From Oleiphilaceae bacterium (GTDB lineage: Bacteria > Pseudomonadota > Gammaproteobacteria > Pseudomonadales > Oleiphilaceae), in assembly GCA_018334495.1 (NCBI GenBank), contig JAGXLV010000024.1:1-34809 (forward strand): a stretch of DNA of 34,809 bases, written 5' to 3'. The translations under genes were made by a program, and so were the position numbers. The stretch's first letter is position 1. Every line of letters starts with the position of its first letter. Below, in pieces: positions 13,894 through 22,800 of this stretch. A model generated the notes under the pieces. It saw only the letters and a program-made list of their open reading frames with translations, had not been told where the DNA came from and did no database searches.

Positions 13894-16840
13894 CGGCCAG
13901 GTCCAGCAGGCTGTCCTGACTCTGGTCGATCCACTGGCTCAGGTTTTCCCGGCTGCTGAAGCCTTCGGCCCCGCCCCAGAACACCAGGCTGCGGCTGGGA
14001 TGGTAAGGCTTGGCCGTACGCATCTGCCCCACTTCCAGATGCCGTCCCACTTGATAGATCACTTCCGGGCTGGCGCTGTGGGTGGCGGCGGAGAACAGAT
14101 TGAAGCCCTGACGCCGCAGTCGGTCGAGCAGGGACGGCACCTGGCTTACGTCCACGCTGGCCAGCTCATCCAGAACCATGGGGAATGACAGGCCCACGCC
14201 GGGGTAAAGCACTCGACGCAAAAGTCGGTGCACCAGCTCAAGATTGATCAGGGCCGTGGTCGAGGTTGACTGACCCTTGCGATCCAGGCCAGTGGCATTC
14301 TCTTTGCGAGTGCGGTAAGAAATTCCGGTGATCACCTTGTCCATGGTCAGGCGGTTGCTGGTGGCCTGCTCCCCGAAAAATTCCGCTACGAACACCCGCA
14401 GGCGATCATAAAAGGCATCGGACTGGAGCTGATCGGAATAGGGATCGATACCTGCAGATTCTTCCACCAGGTTGCGAAATTTCGGGTCGGTATGAATATC
14501 AACCCGAATCTCCACCAGGTCGTTGATGACCACGCCTTCCAGTTCACGGTTGAGCTGGGTTTCAAACCGGCGGATATGCTCGGCGTTGCTCTTGAGAGCC
14601 TGCCGGTAACTGGCCACGGTTTCGTTGTGGGTGGCAATTTGCTCCCTCAGAACAGCATTCTGGTCATCCAGGGCGCCAAACAGATCGGCCAGTGCTTTGA
14701 CCAGATCACGGATGACGCTGTTTGCGGGGCTGTCTTTCTGCAGCTCCCCTTCCCTGTCCTGGTAGATGCCCTGGAATACGAACTGGCGCAGGTGCTCCAG
14801 TATACTCAGGCGCTGGCGGTCCAGCTCGTCCAATTGCCCCAGTATGTCGTCCAGCCTGGCGCTGGCAATGTCTTCCTCTGCCAGCGGCTGCCCGGCTTCA
14901 ACGAACTCCAGGTGGCGTACCCGCTGCTGCTGGGTAGCCACGGACTTGTTCAGGGCGATCAGTTCCGCCTCCCGCTCTTTCAGTCGTTCCACGACAGCGC
15001 GGGCCCTGGCGAGTTTGATTTCCAGGGCGTCGTTTTTTTCTTTTTCTATGCCATGGCGCTCCTCATCCTCGGCCAATGCCAGCCTGGCTTTGTCGATGGC
15101 TTCGCCGGCATCTTCGATGGAGGTGGCGACGCCCGGCAGGCGCTTCAGCGTCTTGAGATCTTTTTCCGTGCCCTGGATTTCCTTTTCGATTCGGGCGATG
15201 ACCTGAGGTCGATCACGGCTGGTATCATCGCTCTGTTCCAGCTCCGCCAGAGCCCGCTGCAGGGCGCGCACCTCGCTTTCAAGCTTGCTGCGCTGGGCGG
15301 CGTAATCTTCCTCTCGCGCCGGCATGGCCGGGTATTCCACGTCAAACCATTCGAAACCGCCTGCCATGGGCGCAAACAGGCGGGAAAATTCTTTCAGGGC
15401 CGCCTTGGCGCTGGCGTCCAGAGCCTGGCCTGGGCTGGCGATAACCAGGCGGTTGTCGACGGCTCGCAGAGGTGCGATGACATCCTCGTCCAGCTGATGC
15501 TGCAACTGCCACTGCTGACGGCTTTCCCGATCCGCCAGGCTGGCGATCTGTTGGTTGAATTTGTCGATGTCCCGGTTCAGGTCTTGCTTGCGCTGCTCGG
15601 CCTGAGCCGCGCTTTTGAGGGCACGAAGCTGAGCCTGGTCGCTCTCCAGGGCCTCTGTAAGCGTGGCCTGAATATCTTCAAAGCCCATGTCACCATAACC
15701 GGCCAGCAACAGTTCACCGTCACGCTGGTTCTGTTCTGCGCGTTTCAGGGTGGCGCTTTGGGCGCGGATTTCACCTTCCCGGGTGTTCATCTGTTTTTCG
15801 AGCTGTTTAAGCCGGGCCTGGGTCTGGTCGAGACTGCCCTTGAGTTCGTCCCGCTCCTTGTTGGCGGCACTGCGTTCCTGGCCAACGCCATTCAAAGCAA
15901 TCTTCAGCCCATCCCGGAAAGCGGCAAAATCATCTTGGGTCCGAGCCAGCCCCCGGTAACGGTGATAGGCGGCGTTGAGCTTTTCAAACCGGGGCCGCTC
16001 CTTTTCGATCCGGTTCAAGTGCAGCTGCTGCTCTTTCAGCTCTTCGTGCCGATTGAGGAACTGATCGATATCAAACTCGAAGGCATCATCGGCGAACTTC
16101 TTGTCGGCCTCGATGATGCTGGCCACGGCGGTGGCCATGGCCTGGTCGTCGGCTTTCATTTCAAACAGCAGCAAGATCAATGTTCGCAAGGACTGCACCT
16201 TGCGCTCATCCGGGTCCGCCAGAGGCAACACCGAATAACGCACCGCGTCCCGGGACACCAGATCGCTGTTGTAAAGTAGGGTTTTCAACTTGCCGGTGTC
16301 ACTGGTGAAGACGGTGTCGCGGGAGAGCTTTTTGAGGCTTTCTGCCACCTTGCTGAAGGAAAGCCCCGGCACGGCCATGCCGATACCATCAGCATCGTCG
16401 CCGTTCCAGAACATCGGTCGCAGTTGCTCGAACGCTATCGGCACGAACGCCCGGCCGTAACTGAGCTGACTGCTCTGGTCCCGATAAAGGATCTGACAGT
16501 GAATGCCTGCGGGGTTCTCCACTTCGGCGATGAGAAAGCTGTATTGGCTGGGAAAATAATGCTGGTAGCTTTCTTCATTGGTATAAAAGCTGCCGGCGCT
16601 GGCGTTACGAAAGGCAAATTTGTTTTTGCTGTTCTTGAAGTTGTTTTCCGGCAGCAGAAACAGGCGCAACGAATTGAGCAGGCTGGATTTGCCCAGGTTG
16701 CCCGCGCCTAAAAGCAATGCGTGCCGGTCCAGTGGAATGTCCACGTAACAGAAGCCGGCTGAGTCCACCAGGATCAGGCGGCGAATGCCGAACCGGAACG
16801 GGTCGTGTCGATCAGGGGCTGGATTCGCCTCAATACTCAT
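13886..16840 (-). CDS. mksB: MksB / JetC SMC-like ATPase
   Basis: MksB (JetC) is the SMC-type motor of the MukBEF-like condensin; it extrudes DNA loops using ATP. The 984-residue protein has Walker A GAGNLGKS at residues 45-52, then two long coiled-coil arms rich in Glu/Gln/Lys/Arg (about 270-420 and 500-720) around a short hinge region, and a C-terminal head half with an ABC signature-like STSTTALINLE and Walker B FPMVLDELASVD, followed by the ATHSASP switch region. The length fits MksB and is much shorter than MukB. The start overlaps the nuclease gene by 11 bases and the end overlaps mksF by eight. Both ATPase motifs are intact, so the motor should be active. Confidence 0.93.
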   Translation of the reverse strand: MSIEANPAPDRHDPFRFGIRRLILVDSAGFCYVDIPLDRHALLLGAGNLGKSSLLNSLRLFLLPENNFKNSKNKFAFRNASAGSFYTNEESYQHYFPSQYSFLIAEVENPAGIHCQILYRDQSSQLSYGRAFVPIAFEQLRPMFWNGDDADGIGMAVPGLSFSKVAESLKKLSRDTVFTSDTGKLKTLLYNSDLVSRDAVRYSVLPLADPDERKVQSLRTLILLLFEMKADDQAMATAVASIIEADKKFADDAFEFDIDQFLNRHEELKEQQLHLNRIEKERPRFEKLNAAYHRYRGLARTQDDFAAFRDGLKIALNGVGQERSAANKERDELKGSLDQTQARLKQLEKQMNTREGEIRAQSATLKRAEQNQRDGELLLAGYGDMGFEDIQATLTEALESDQAQLRALKSAAQAEQRKQDLNRDIDKFNQQIASLADRESRQQWQLQHQLDEDVIAPLRAVDNRLVIASPGQALDASAKAALKEFSRLFAPMAGGFEWFDVEYPAMPAREEDYAAQRSKLESEVRALQRALAELEQSDDTSRDRPQVIARIEKEIQGTEKDLKTLKRLPGVATSIEDAGEAIDKARLALAEDEERHGIEKEKNDALEIKLARARAVVERLKEREAELIALNKSVATQQQRVRHLEFVEAGQPLAEEDIASARLDDILGQLDELDRQRLSILEHLRQFVFQGIYQDREGELQKDSPANSVIRDLVKALADLFGALDDQNAVLREQIATHNETVASYRQALKSNAEHIRRFETQLNRELEGVVINDLVEIRVDIHTDPKFRNLVEESAGIDPYSDQLQSDAFYDRLRVFVAEFFGEQATSNRLTMDKVITGISYRTRKENATGLDRKGQSTSTTALINLELVHRLLRRVLYPGVGLSFPMVLDELASVDVSQVPSLLDRLRRQGFNLFSAATHSASPEVIYQVGRHLEVGQMRTAKPYHPSRSLVFWGGAEGFSSRENLSQWIDQSQDSLLDLADE

Positions 16841-17615
16841 TCAAAATCATTTCCTGTTCCATGAATTGGCGGGTTAACACAAACATTTGGGCAAGCTGCG
16901 CAAACCCCAATCGGTTGGCCATTTCAATCGCGGCTTTCAGCCGGTCACCGGTTTTCGGCGAGCAGGTAAAGGCCGAGGCCCACGGCTGCCAGTCAGGCGG
17001 CTGCACGAAGATCGCAGGATCGCCCAGACGCCCTTTCAGGCTGGCAAACATTTTAAGGCCTCCTAGGTCATAGTCAAAGGCGCAGTACACCTCCTGGTAG
17101 GAACCCAGCCAGTCCGCTACCAAAGGTCGGTTGACCCTGTTGCCACCCCCCAGCACCAGATCGCAATTCGCCAGAGACAATGGCTTGCCCAGGCAGTCAC
17201 CGGCAAAACCGAGTATGGCGTCAGGCGCGGAAAAATTATCCTCATTTTCCACCACCAGCACCCGGGGTTTGGCGGTAAACGGCTGCCGGCAGATGCCCGC
17301 AGACAGGTACACCACATCGGGGCGCTCGTCCGTCAGTTCCGAATGGTAAGTCAGCATGAAGGCAGCCCGCGTAACCTGGCGATGGGAGTCACCCTGATTG
17401 GCGGCCTGTTGGCGGTTTTCGGGAACTTCCGCCAAGGCCTCCAGACGATTCATTACCGCCGAATCAAGACAGCGCACCTGCCAGCGCTGACCAGACACCC
17501 GCTCAATAGAAAAACAGTCACGGTGGCGAAGCGCGATATCCGGCGGCAGCTTTTTGAGGAAAGCCTGGTAATTGATCGGGCGACCCTGACGAATGTTCTG
17601 AAGATATTTTTTCAT
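16830..17615 (-). CDS. MksG / JetD Toprim nuclease subunit
   Basis: JetD/MksG is the Wadjet nuclease, related to the Toprim subunit of topoisomerase VI, which cuts circular DNA once the condensin stalls. This 261-residue protein carries Toprim-like acidic motifs: E123 in VLVVENED, D181 and D183 in CAFDYDLGG, plus Q254-E255 in FMEQEM near the end, as in JetD. It is clearly shorter than the JetD proteins I know (about 350-400 residues), so the N-terminal arm region is reduced. ATG 17615 is chosen as the first ATG near the homologous part; the frame runs on to a TTG at 17714 and no strong ribosome binding site decides. It is the first gene of the unit and overlaps mksB by 11 bases (ATGAGTATTGA). 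Confidence 0.87.
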   Translation of the reverse strand: MKKYLQNIRQGRPINYQAFLKKLPPDIALRHRDCFSIERVSGQRWQVRCLDSAVMNRLEALAEVPENRQQAANQGDSHRQVTRAAFMLTYHSELTDERPDVVYLSAGICRQPFTAKPRVLVVENEDNFSAPDAILGFAGDCLGKPLSLANCDLVLGGGNRVNRPLVADWLGSYQEVYCAFDYDLGGLKMFASLKGRLGDPAIFVQPPDWQPWASAFTCSPKTGDRLKAAIEMANRLGFAQLAQMFVLTRQFMEQEMILNEY

Positions 17616-17716
17616 GGCGGTTGACGGGGGGTCTTTGCCTGATGAGCGGAATAAGCCTGAATGGGAATCCAGGGCCGTTATTGACGCACGCAAGTGTAAC
17701 CCTTCGGACTGCAATA

Positions 17717-17734
17717 CACGATCCAGAGATCGTG
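17717..17734. repeat. Inverted repeat upstream of the nuclease gene
   Basis: CACGAT and ATCGTG flank a six-base centre. It lies about 100 bases before the chosen ATG of the Mks/Wadjet operon, in the region that should hold its promoter. I see no convincing -10/-35 pair here. It could be an operator or a small hairpin in the leader. Confidence 0.35.
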
Positions 17735-17810
17735 AACGTCCTTGAACAGGAAATTCTTCAGGCCTCGGGGAAATGTGCGAAAAAAAAGAGAAGAGTTAAA
17801 GCGGACACGC

Positions 17811-17833
17811 CCGGACGGCAAGCAGCCGCCCGG
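17811..17833 (-). terminator. Possible terminator of the KGG-repeat gene
   Basis: CCGGACGG (17811-17818) can pair with CCGCCCGG (17826-17833) with one imperfect pair and a seven-base loop, just past the stop codon at 17842. On the minus strand an eight-base T run follows, but some 20 bases further on, so this is not a classical terminator. Confidence 0.35.
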
Positions 17834-17841
17834 TTACAACT

Positions 17842-18186
17842 TTATTTCCGGCCTAATATGCCCTTAACGGCATTGACCACCTGACCCAGCGGCCCAGCAT
17901 CGGCGGATTTCCTCTCTTCTTCGGATTCGCCTGCAGTGCCGCTTTGGGTGGCTGTACCGCCTTTTTCACCTGGCTCGCTTGCCTCCTCGGAACTGAACTC
18001 ATGAGCAGTACCCGTTTCATGAGCGGCTCTACCACCTTTTTTGCCGGCCTCTCGTGCCTCCTCGGAGTCGAACTCATGGGCCTTGCCCTGCTCGTGGGCA
18101 GCCTGCCCGCCCTTTGCGGCAATATCGCGCTGCTTATCCTCATCCATTGATCCAAAACCACGGTTTTCGCCTGGCTTAGCAGCCAT
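17842..18186 (-). CDS. KGG-repeat (Con-10/YciG-like) stress protein
   Basis: The 114-residue, highly hydrophilic protein carries three copies of the KGG stress-induced motif: GFGSMDEDKQRDIAAKGG, then FDSEEAREAGKKGG and FSSEEASEPGEKGG, each followed by xAxHExGxAHEF or a degraded form. Such proteins, for example YciG and fungal Con-10, accumulate under acid, desiccation or stationary-phase stress; the mechanism is unknown. The C-terminal GQVVNAVKGILGRK can form an amphipathic helix, an addition not found in the shortest members. A near-perfect AAGGAGG lies eight bases before ATG 18186, suggesting strong translation. It has its own sigma70 promoter about 160 bases upstream and lies between the Mks locus and a sigma54 activator. 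Confidence 0.88.
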   Translation of the reverse strand: MAAKPGENRGFGSMDEDKQRDIAAKGGQAAHEQGKAHEFDSEEAREAGKKGGRAAHETGTAHEFSSEEASEPGEKGGTATQSGTAGESEEERKSADAGPLGQVVNAVKGILGRK

Positions 18187-18343
18187 AGTCGCCCTCCTTC
18201 AAAAGCTCGGTTGTTGATCGGGCCGACTGCTCGGGCGAGCAGTCCTTGCCCCCTCACTAACAGGTTCCAGAATGGGTATCTGCAAGACTCACGCCAACCT
18301 GTGCGAATAATAATTACTACTAAAAATCAAACGACCGTAGCTA

Positions 18344-18371
18344 CTTATAAAAATTTCAGGCGGCTGGTCAA
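18344..18371 (-). promoter_or_regulatory. Sigma70 promoter of the KGG-repeat gene
   Basis: On the minus strand TTGACC (18371-18366) and TATAAG (18349-18344) are 16 bases apart, each matching five of six consensus bases. The predicted start near 18337 gives a leader of about 150 bases, long enough for leader-based control. Confidence 0.6.
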
Positions 18372-18380
18372 AAATTTGCC
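18365..18380 (+). promoter_or_regulatory. Sigma54-like -24/-12 element, plus strand
   Basis: TGGTCAAAAATTTGCC has GG and GC separated by exactly ten bases and the TTGC of the -12 element. It points toward the 3' end of the sigma54 activator gene, where no plus-strand gene exists, and it overlaps the -35 of the opposing KGG promoter. It may be chance in an AT-rich spot. Confidence 0.3.
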
Positions 18381-18456
18381 AGTAAAATTTACAAGAAGGT
18401 GCCATTTTTACCGGTAGTGCCAGAAGGAAGGGGCGAATGCCGCACGTCTGAAATTG

Positions 18457-19536
18457 TTATTGTGTCTCCTCCGCCTGATATTTACGCAATCGGTTGTAGA
18501 GCGTTTTCATACTGACTCCCAGCGTCTTGGCCGCCAATTCCTTGCGCCCTCCACAATGATCCAGAGTCGCAAAGATAAGGTCTCGCTCAACCTCTGCCAG
18601 GGTTGCACCAACCCCGACCATCAATGTCTGGCCTTGCGGACCTGCAGAGCTTGAGGAACCTGCCATTTCACAAAGGAGTAAGTCCTCGGCGATGGTCTGA
18701 TCCGCCATAATATAAGCACGATGAATCACGTTCTTGAGTTCCCGGAGGTTGCCCGGCCATGAATGGCGCTCCAGCTTTTCCACAGCGTCGGGGGAAAAGC
18801 CTTTGTGCGTGCCCTCGGCCTCGTTCAGAGTCGACAGAAAATGGCGAGCCAAGCTACCAATATCATCCCTGCGCTCCTTCAAAGGTGGCAGAAAAATCGG
18901 GAACACCTGTATCCGGTACAGGAGGTCCGCCCGCAGTTTGCCGGCCTCCACCTCTTCCTCCGGGTTGCGGTTGGTTGCAGCGATGATGCGGACATTGGCC
19001 TGTCTTTCATGCTCACTGCCCAGTCGCACAAACCGGCGTGTCTCCAATGTCCGCAGAAGCTTTACCTGAAGGTCCACTGGCATCTCGGTAATTTCATCGA
19101 GAAACAAGGTGCCGCCATCAGCCTGTTCGAACAAACCGCGATGCTCGCGAGAGGCGCCCGTGAAACTCCCTTTCTCATGTCCAAACAACTCGCTTTCAAT
19201 TAATTGGGGCGAAATGGCGCCGCAATTTACCGGCACAAAAGGTCCCTGAGCCCGGTCACTCAACCGATGAATGGCTGTCGCCGCAACTTCCTTACCGGTG
19301 CCGGTTTCTCCCGTAATCAGGACCGTAGCCGAGGTCGGCGCGACGCGCTCAATTTGTGACAGGACGTGCTGCATTGAGCTTGATCCGCTAAAAAAAGCAT
19401 CAAATGTTGAGGATAAATGTTGCGCGGTTGTTTTTCCGGGAATCCAGCTCATTCTGGGCAAGCCAGGAGTTGGCTGATTGAAATCCGATATGCCCTCAGT
19501 GCCGTCTGTTAGCGCTTTTGCGTCAACTAGATTCAT
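18457..19536 (-). CDS. Sigma54-interacting AAA+ transcription activator without receiver domain
   Basis: The 359-residue protein is a bacterial enhancer-binding protein that remodels sigma54 holoenzyme. Its AAA+ domain has Walker A GETGTGKE (76-83), the sigma54 contact loop as GSFTGA (123-128) rather than the usual GAFTGA, and Walker [10 protein letters not shown] with D147-E148, then the arginine-finger region. A Fis-type helix-turn-helix closes the protein ([22 protein letters not shown]). The first 45 residues are too short for a receiver, GAF or PAS domain, so activity may be set by expression or a partner, as with PspF. ATG 19536 is chosen because AAAGGAG lies upstream; the frame extends to 19590. 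Target genes are not evident; no sigma54 promoter is seen for the RND genes. Confidence 0.93.
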   Translation of the reverse strand: MNLVDAKALTDGTEGISDFNQPTPGLPRMSWIPGKTTAQHLSSTFDAFFSGSSSMQHVLSQIERVAPTSATVLITGETGTGKEVAATAIHRLSDRAQGPFVPVNCGAISPQLIESELFGHEKGSFTGASREHRGLFEQADGGTLFLDEITEMPVDLQVKLLRTLETRRFVRLGSEHERQANVRIIAATNRNPEEEVEAGKLRADLLYRIQVFPIFLPPLKERRDDIGSLARHFLSTLNEAEGTHKGFSPDAVEKLERHSWPGNLRELKNVIHRAYIMADQTIAEDLLLCEMAGSSSSAGPQGQTLMVGVGATLAEVERDLIFATLDHCGGRKELAAKTLGVSMKTLYNRLRKYQAEETQ

Positions 19537-19690
19537 GTATACACTCCTTTGATGATCCACAACAGATTGGACCAGATCCTTTAATTTCAATAAGAAATAA
19601 CCAGAAAGTCATATTCAGTTATTTTGGGATGAATCCAGAATTTGTACAATTACCATTTATCTTTTAAAAATAAATACGTATATAAATAAT

Positions 19691-19707
19691 GTGTATTTTA
19701 TATACAC
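19691..19707. repeat. Perfect inverted repeat in AT-rich spacer
   Basis: GTGTAT and ATACAC flank five bases, inside the very AT-rich 282-base spacer (19537-19818) upstream of the sigma54 activator. It could be an operator for that gene, whose promoter must lie here. Confidence 0.35.
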
Positions 19708-19713
19708 GGGTTT

Positions 19714-19746
19714 TAATGCATAGAGTAAAAGCCTGCATTATTTTTT
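19714..19746 (+). repeat. Stem-loop followed by T run
   Basis: TAATGCA (19714-19720) and TGCATTA (19734-19740) are perfect inverses with a 13-base loop, and TTTTTT follows on the plus strand. The stem is AT-rich and no plus-strand gene precedes it, so a terminator role is unlikely; it may instead insulate or regulate the activator promoter. Confidence 0.3.
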
Positions 19747-19801
19747 AATGCGAATTCATGAAAGATATGGCCGCAGTTCCTGTGAATTCAATATATGTAC
19801 C

Positions 19802-19817
19802 TCAGATGCAAATCTGA
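19802..19817 (-). terminator. Small hairpin after the RND permease stop codon
   Basis: TCAGAT-GCAA-ATCTGA forms a six-base stem with a four-base loop immediately after the stop codon at 19819. No T run follows on the minus strand, so it may stabilise the 3' end rather than terminate. Confidence 0.35.
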
Positions 19818-19818
19818 T

Positions 19819-22800
19819 TTAAGCCTGGGACCGGCCAGTTAGCATGACCAATGCCGGAACCAACAACATCAGAAGCAAGGTGCCGAACAGGATGCCAAAA
19901 CCCAGGCTTACAGCCGTGGGGAGAAGAAATTTCGCCTGAACACTACGCTCCAGAATAAGAGGGAAAACGCCGAAAAACGTGGTGAGCGAGGTTAGCAATA
20001 TGGGACGAAAGCGCGCCAGCGCGGAGTCAACAACGGCCTCTGCCATAGCCACGCCTTGCCGGTGCTTCTCCTCGATAAAATCAAGCATCAACAAGGCATC
20101 GTTAATGATGACCCCGGATAAACCGATAAGGCCAAAAATACTGAGCATGGTCAGATTCAGTCCCATGATCAAATGGCCGGCCAGGGCGCCAATAAAACCG
20201 AAAGGAATGGTTAACAGCAGGACGAGTGGCGGCGTATAGGCGTTGAAGGCAAGCGCCATGACCGCGTAGATTGCAAACAGCGCAAGCACGAAGCCCGTGG
20301 CCAGTGCGGGTGTCGTGCGAGCCTGCTCTTCCTGCTCGCCACCGACCGTTACACGCAGGTCGGGGTGCCTGGCCTGCAATTCAGGCAAAAGAGTGTTCCG
20401 GATGTGGGCCGTGGCTTCACCGCCGGTAATAAGGTCGGGATTGGTATCGGCGTAAACCGTGGTGATGCGCCGGCCATCAAGCCGGTCAATGCGCGCCGGG
20501 GCGGGCCGTCGGTTAAGTTCTGCAACAGCTCCCAACGGAATGTAGCCACCGGGCACGGCAATTTCATAGGCTTCAAGGTCCCCCAGGCTGTCACGCTGGT
20601 GCTCCGGCAATCGCACTCTTACCACCACTTCTTCCCTGCCCCGCTGAACCCGAACGGCCTCGATACCGAACACGGCCGCGCGCACGCTCACGGCAAGCTG
20701 CTGCAGGGTTATCCCGTAACGCCGGGCTTCGGGTCTGAGCTCCAGGGCAATCTCGTCAGTGCTGCGAAAACGGTCGTCCCGGATCTCATGCACCCCTTCC
20801 AGGTTCGTCAGTTCCTCCCGGAAAGCTTCCACCACCGAATTGACAGTGCTTTCGCTGCCTGCGGACACTTCCAGTGCTATCGCAGCCCCGACATCAACAA
20901 GAGAGGATGAGAATGACAGCTGCCGGGCGCCGGCTATTTCCGGTGAGGCTTGGCGCCAGGCATCTTCGAATTCCACGGCCTGGAAAGGACGGATATCCGC
21001 CGCCATGATCCGGCTCGTCACTCTGGCGAAATTGGCTTTTGTACCGGCGCGCTGTTGCTCGCCGGGATCCTCCGAGCGCGGCGAAGCACCCACACTCAGC
21101 AGACTGGCACTGAGAACCTCAGAAACCTCCAGATTATAGCGCTCGGCGATTTTTTCCGCAGCGGTTTGCGCGGAGGCCTCAATGCGCTGGGCGGTTTCCA
21201 GCGTGAGGGACTCCGGTGAATTTTGGGGGATTTCCAGGGTGGCGGAGACATAGTTACCTTCGATTTCCGGGAAAAACACAAACTTGACGTAACCGCCAGC
21301 CAACAGCCCGCTGGCCGCCAGCAAAACCGCCAGGGCGCACGCCACAGCAAATACGGGGTGGTTCACAGACCCGGTGACCGTCCGACGCAAGGGCCCGTTG
21401 GCAAAAACGTGCAAGCCCTGGTCGACCCTCTGGCGCAGCGGTTCCGCCAGCCGTCTCGGTGAAAACCATCGGGGCGGTCCCTCGCGCAGATGGGCCAGAT
21501 GATGAGGCAGCACGAAAAAGGATTCCGTCAGCGACAGGGCCAGGGTAAAGATCACGATAGCCGCAATCTGACTCACGAATTGGCCGGAAGTGCCGGGCAT
21601 GAACAGCAGCGGGACAAACGCAATGATGGTCGTGCTGACCGCAAAAAAAACCGGCCGTGACACTCGCTTGGTGGCACCGACAGCCGTCTCGAGCATGGCG
21701 GCGCGGTCATTGCTCACGCCGGCCTGCCGGTCGCGGTAGATGTTCTCCCCCACCACAATGGCATCGTCCACCACGATACCGATGGCAAGAATAAAGCCGA
21801 ACAGGGACAGCGCATTGATACTGATGCCGAATACCGCCATGAGACCGAATGCCCCGATAAAAGCAGCGAATATGCCCATGGCAACCCAGGCAGCGACCCG
21901 CAGATCAAGAAAAAGGGCCAGAATCAGAATAACCAGGCAAATGCCCAGAAAGCCGTTTTTGACCAGCAACTGAATGCGATTTTGCAGAGGCCTGGCGTCA
22001 TTGCGCCAGATCTGAACCGACGCAATGTCCGGCAGTGCGGCCGTCAGCCGTTCATTCAGGTAATGCTCCACCTGCTCGACGACATCCAGAACCTGCTCAT
22101 CGCCCACCCGAAACACCGTGACCAGCACAGCGGGCTTGCCATCCAGGCGAGTGGCCACAGGCGCGTCGTCAAAACCGTCGACAACCTCGCCAAGGTCCCC
22201 CACTCTGACGGCGCCGCCGCTGTCGCTGGTGAAGAGAATAATGTCGGCATATTCATTACCGGTGCGCTTTTCACCCAGAGTGCGGACTAGCAGGCGATCC
22301 CGGGGCGTTTCGATTTCCCCGGCGGAAAGATCCAGGCTTTGCTCACCAATGATTCCGGCCAACTCAGTGAGGCTGGTTCCATGCGCCTTTAGATTTTCCC
22401 GGGGCACGGCAACCGAGATCTGATAGTCGGGCACACCTCTCAATTCGACCTGGGAAACACCTGGCAGCCGAATGATCTCGTCCCGGGCCCGGTTGGCGAT
22501 TTCCTTCAGGGTCTTGAGGCTGGCGTCCGTGGTCGGAAGGTCGGCCGCCACCGCAATCTGAAGAATTTCTTCCCGGGGCTCGACACGGGCGACTTCCGGT
22601 TCTTCAGCGCCGTCAGGGAACACCAGGATTCGATCGACCTCGGACTTGATCTCATCCAGGGTTTGCGAAACATCGACCCCCCGATGAAGGAAAACGACAA
22701 CCTGGCCGACACCGGAGGACGCCGTGGATGTGATCTTGCGGACGTCTTCCAGGCCCTGAACACGCTCTTCAATGGGTTTGATAATGGATTGTTCCACTTC

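Noticed and set aside
12589..13959. 456-codon open frame on the plus strand
   Set aside because: Antisense to mksF; no ribosome binding site or domain pattern.
14492..16279. 595-codon open frame on the plus strand
   Set aside because: It lies wholly antisense to mksB, whose ATPase motifs and overlaps with its neighbours are clear. Its Phe/Leu/Gln-rich translation is the mirror of coiled-coil codons.
11214..17841. att-like duplication of the tRNA-Arg 3' end marking an island
   Set aside because: I saw no second copy of the tRNA end and no integrase in the window, though I could not run an exhaustive search.
18390..18404. TGGCACC...TTGTA on the minus strand as a sigma54 promoter for the KGG gene
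   Set aside because: The -24 part is excellent, but the -12 lacks GC and the spacing is one base short (GG-N10-TA). The sigma70 promoter nearby explains the gene better.
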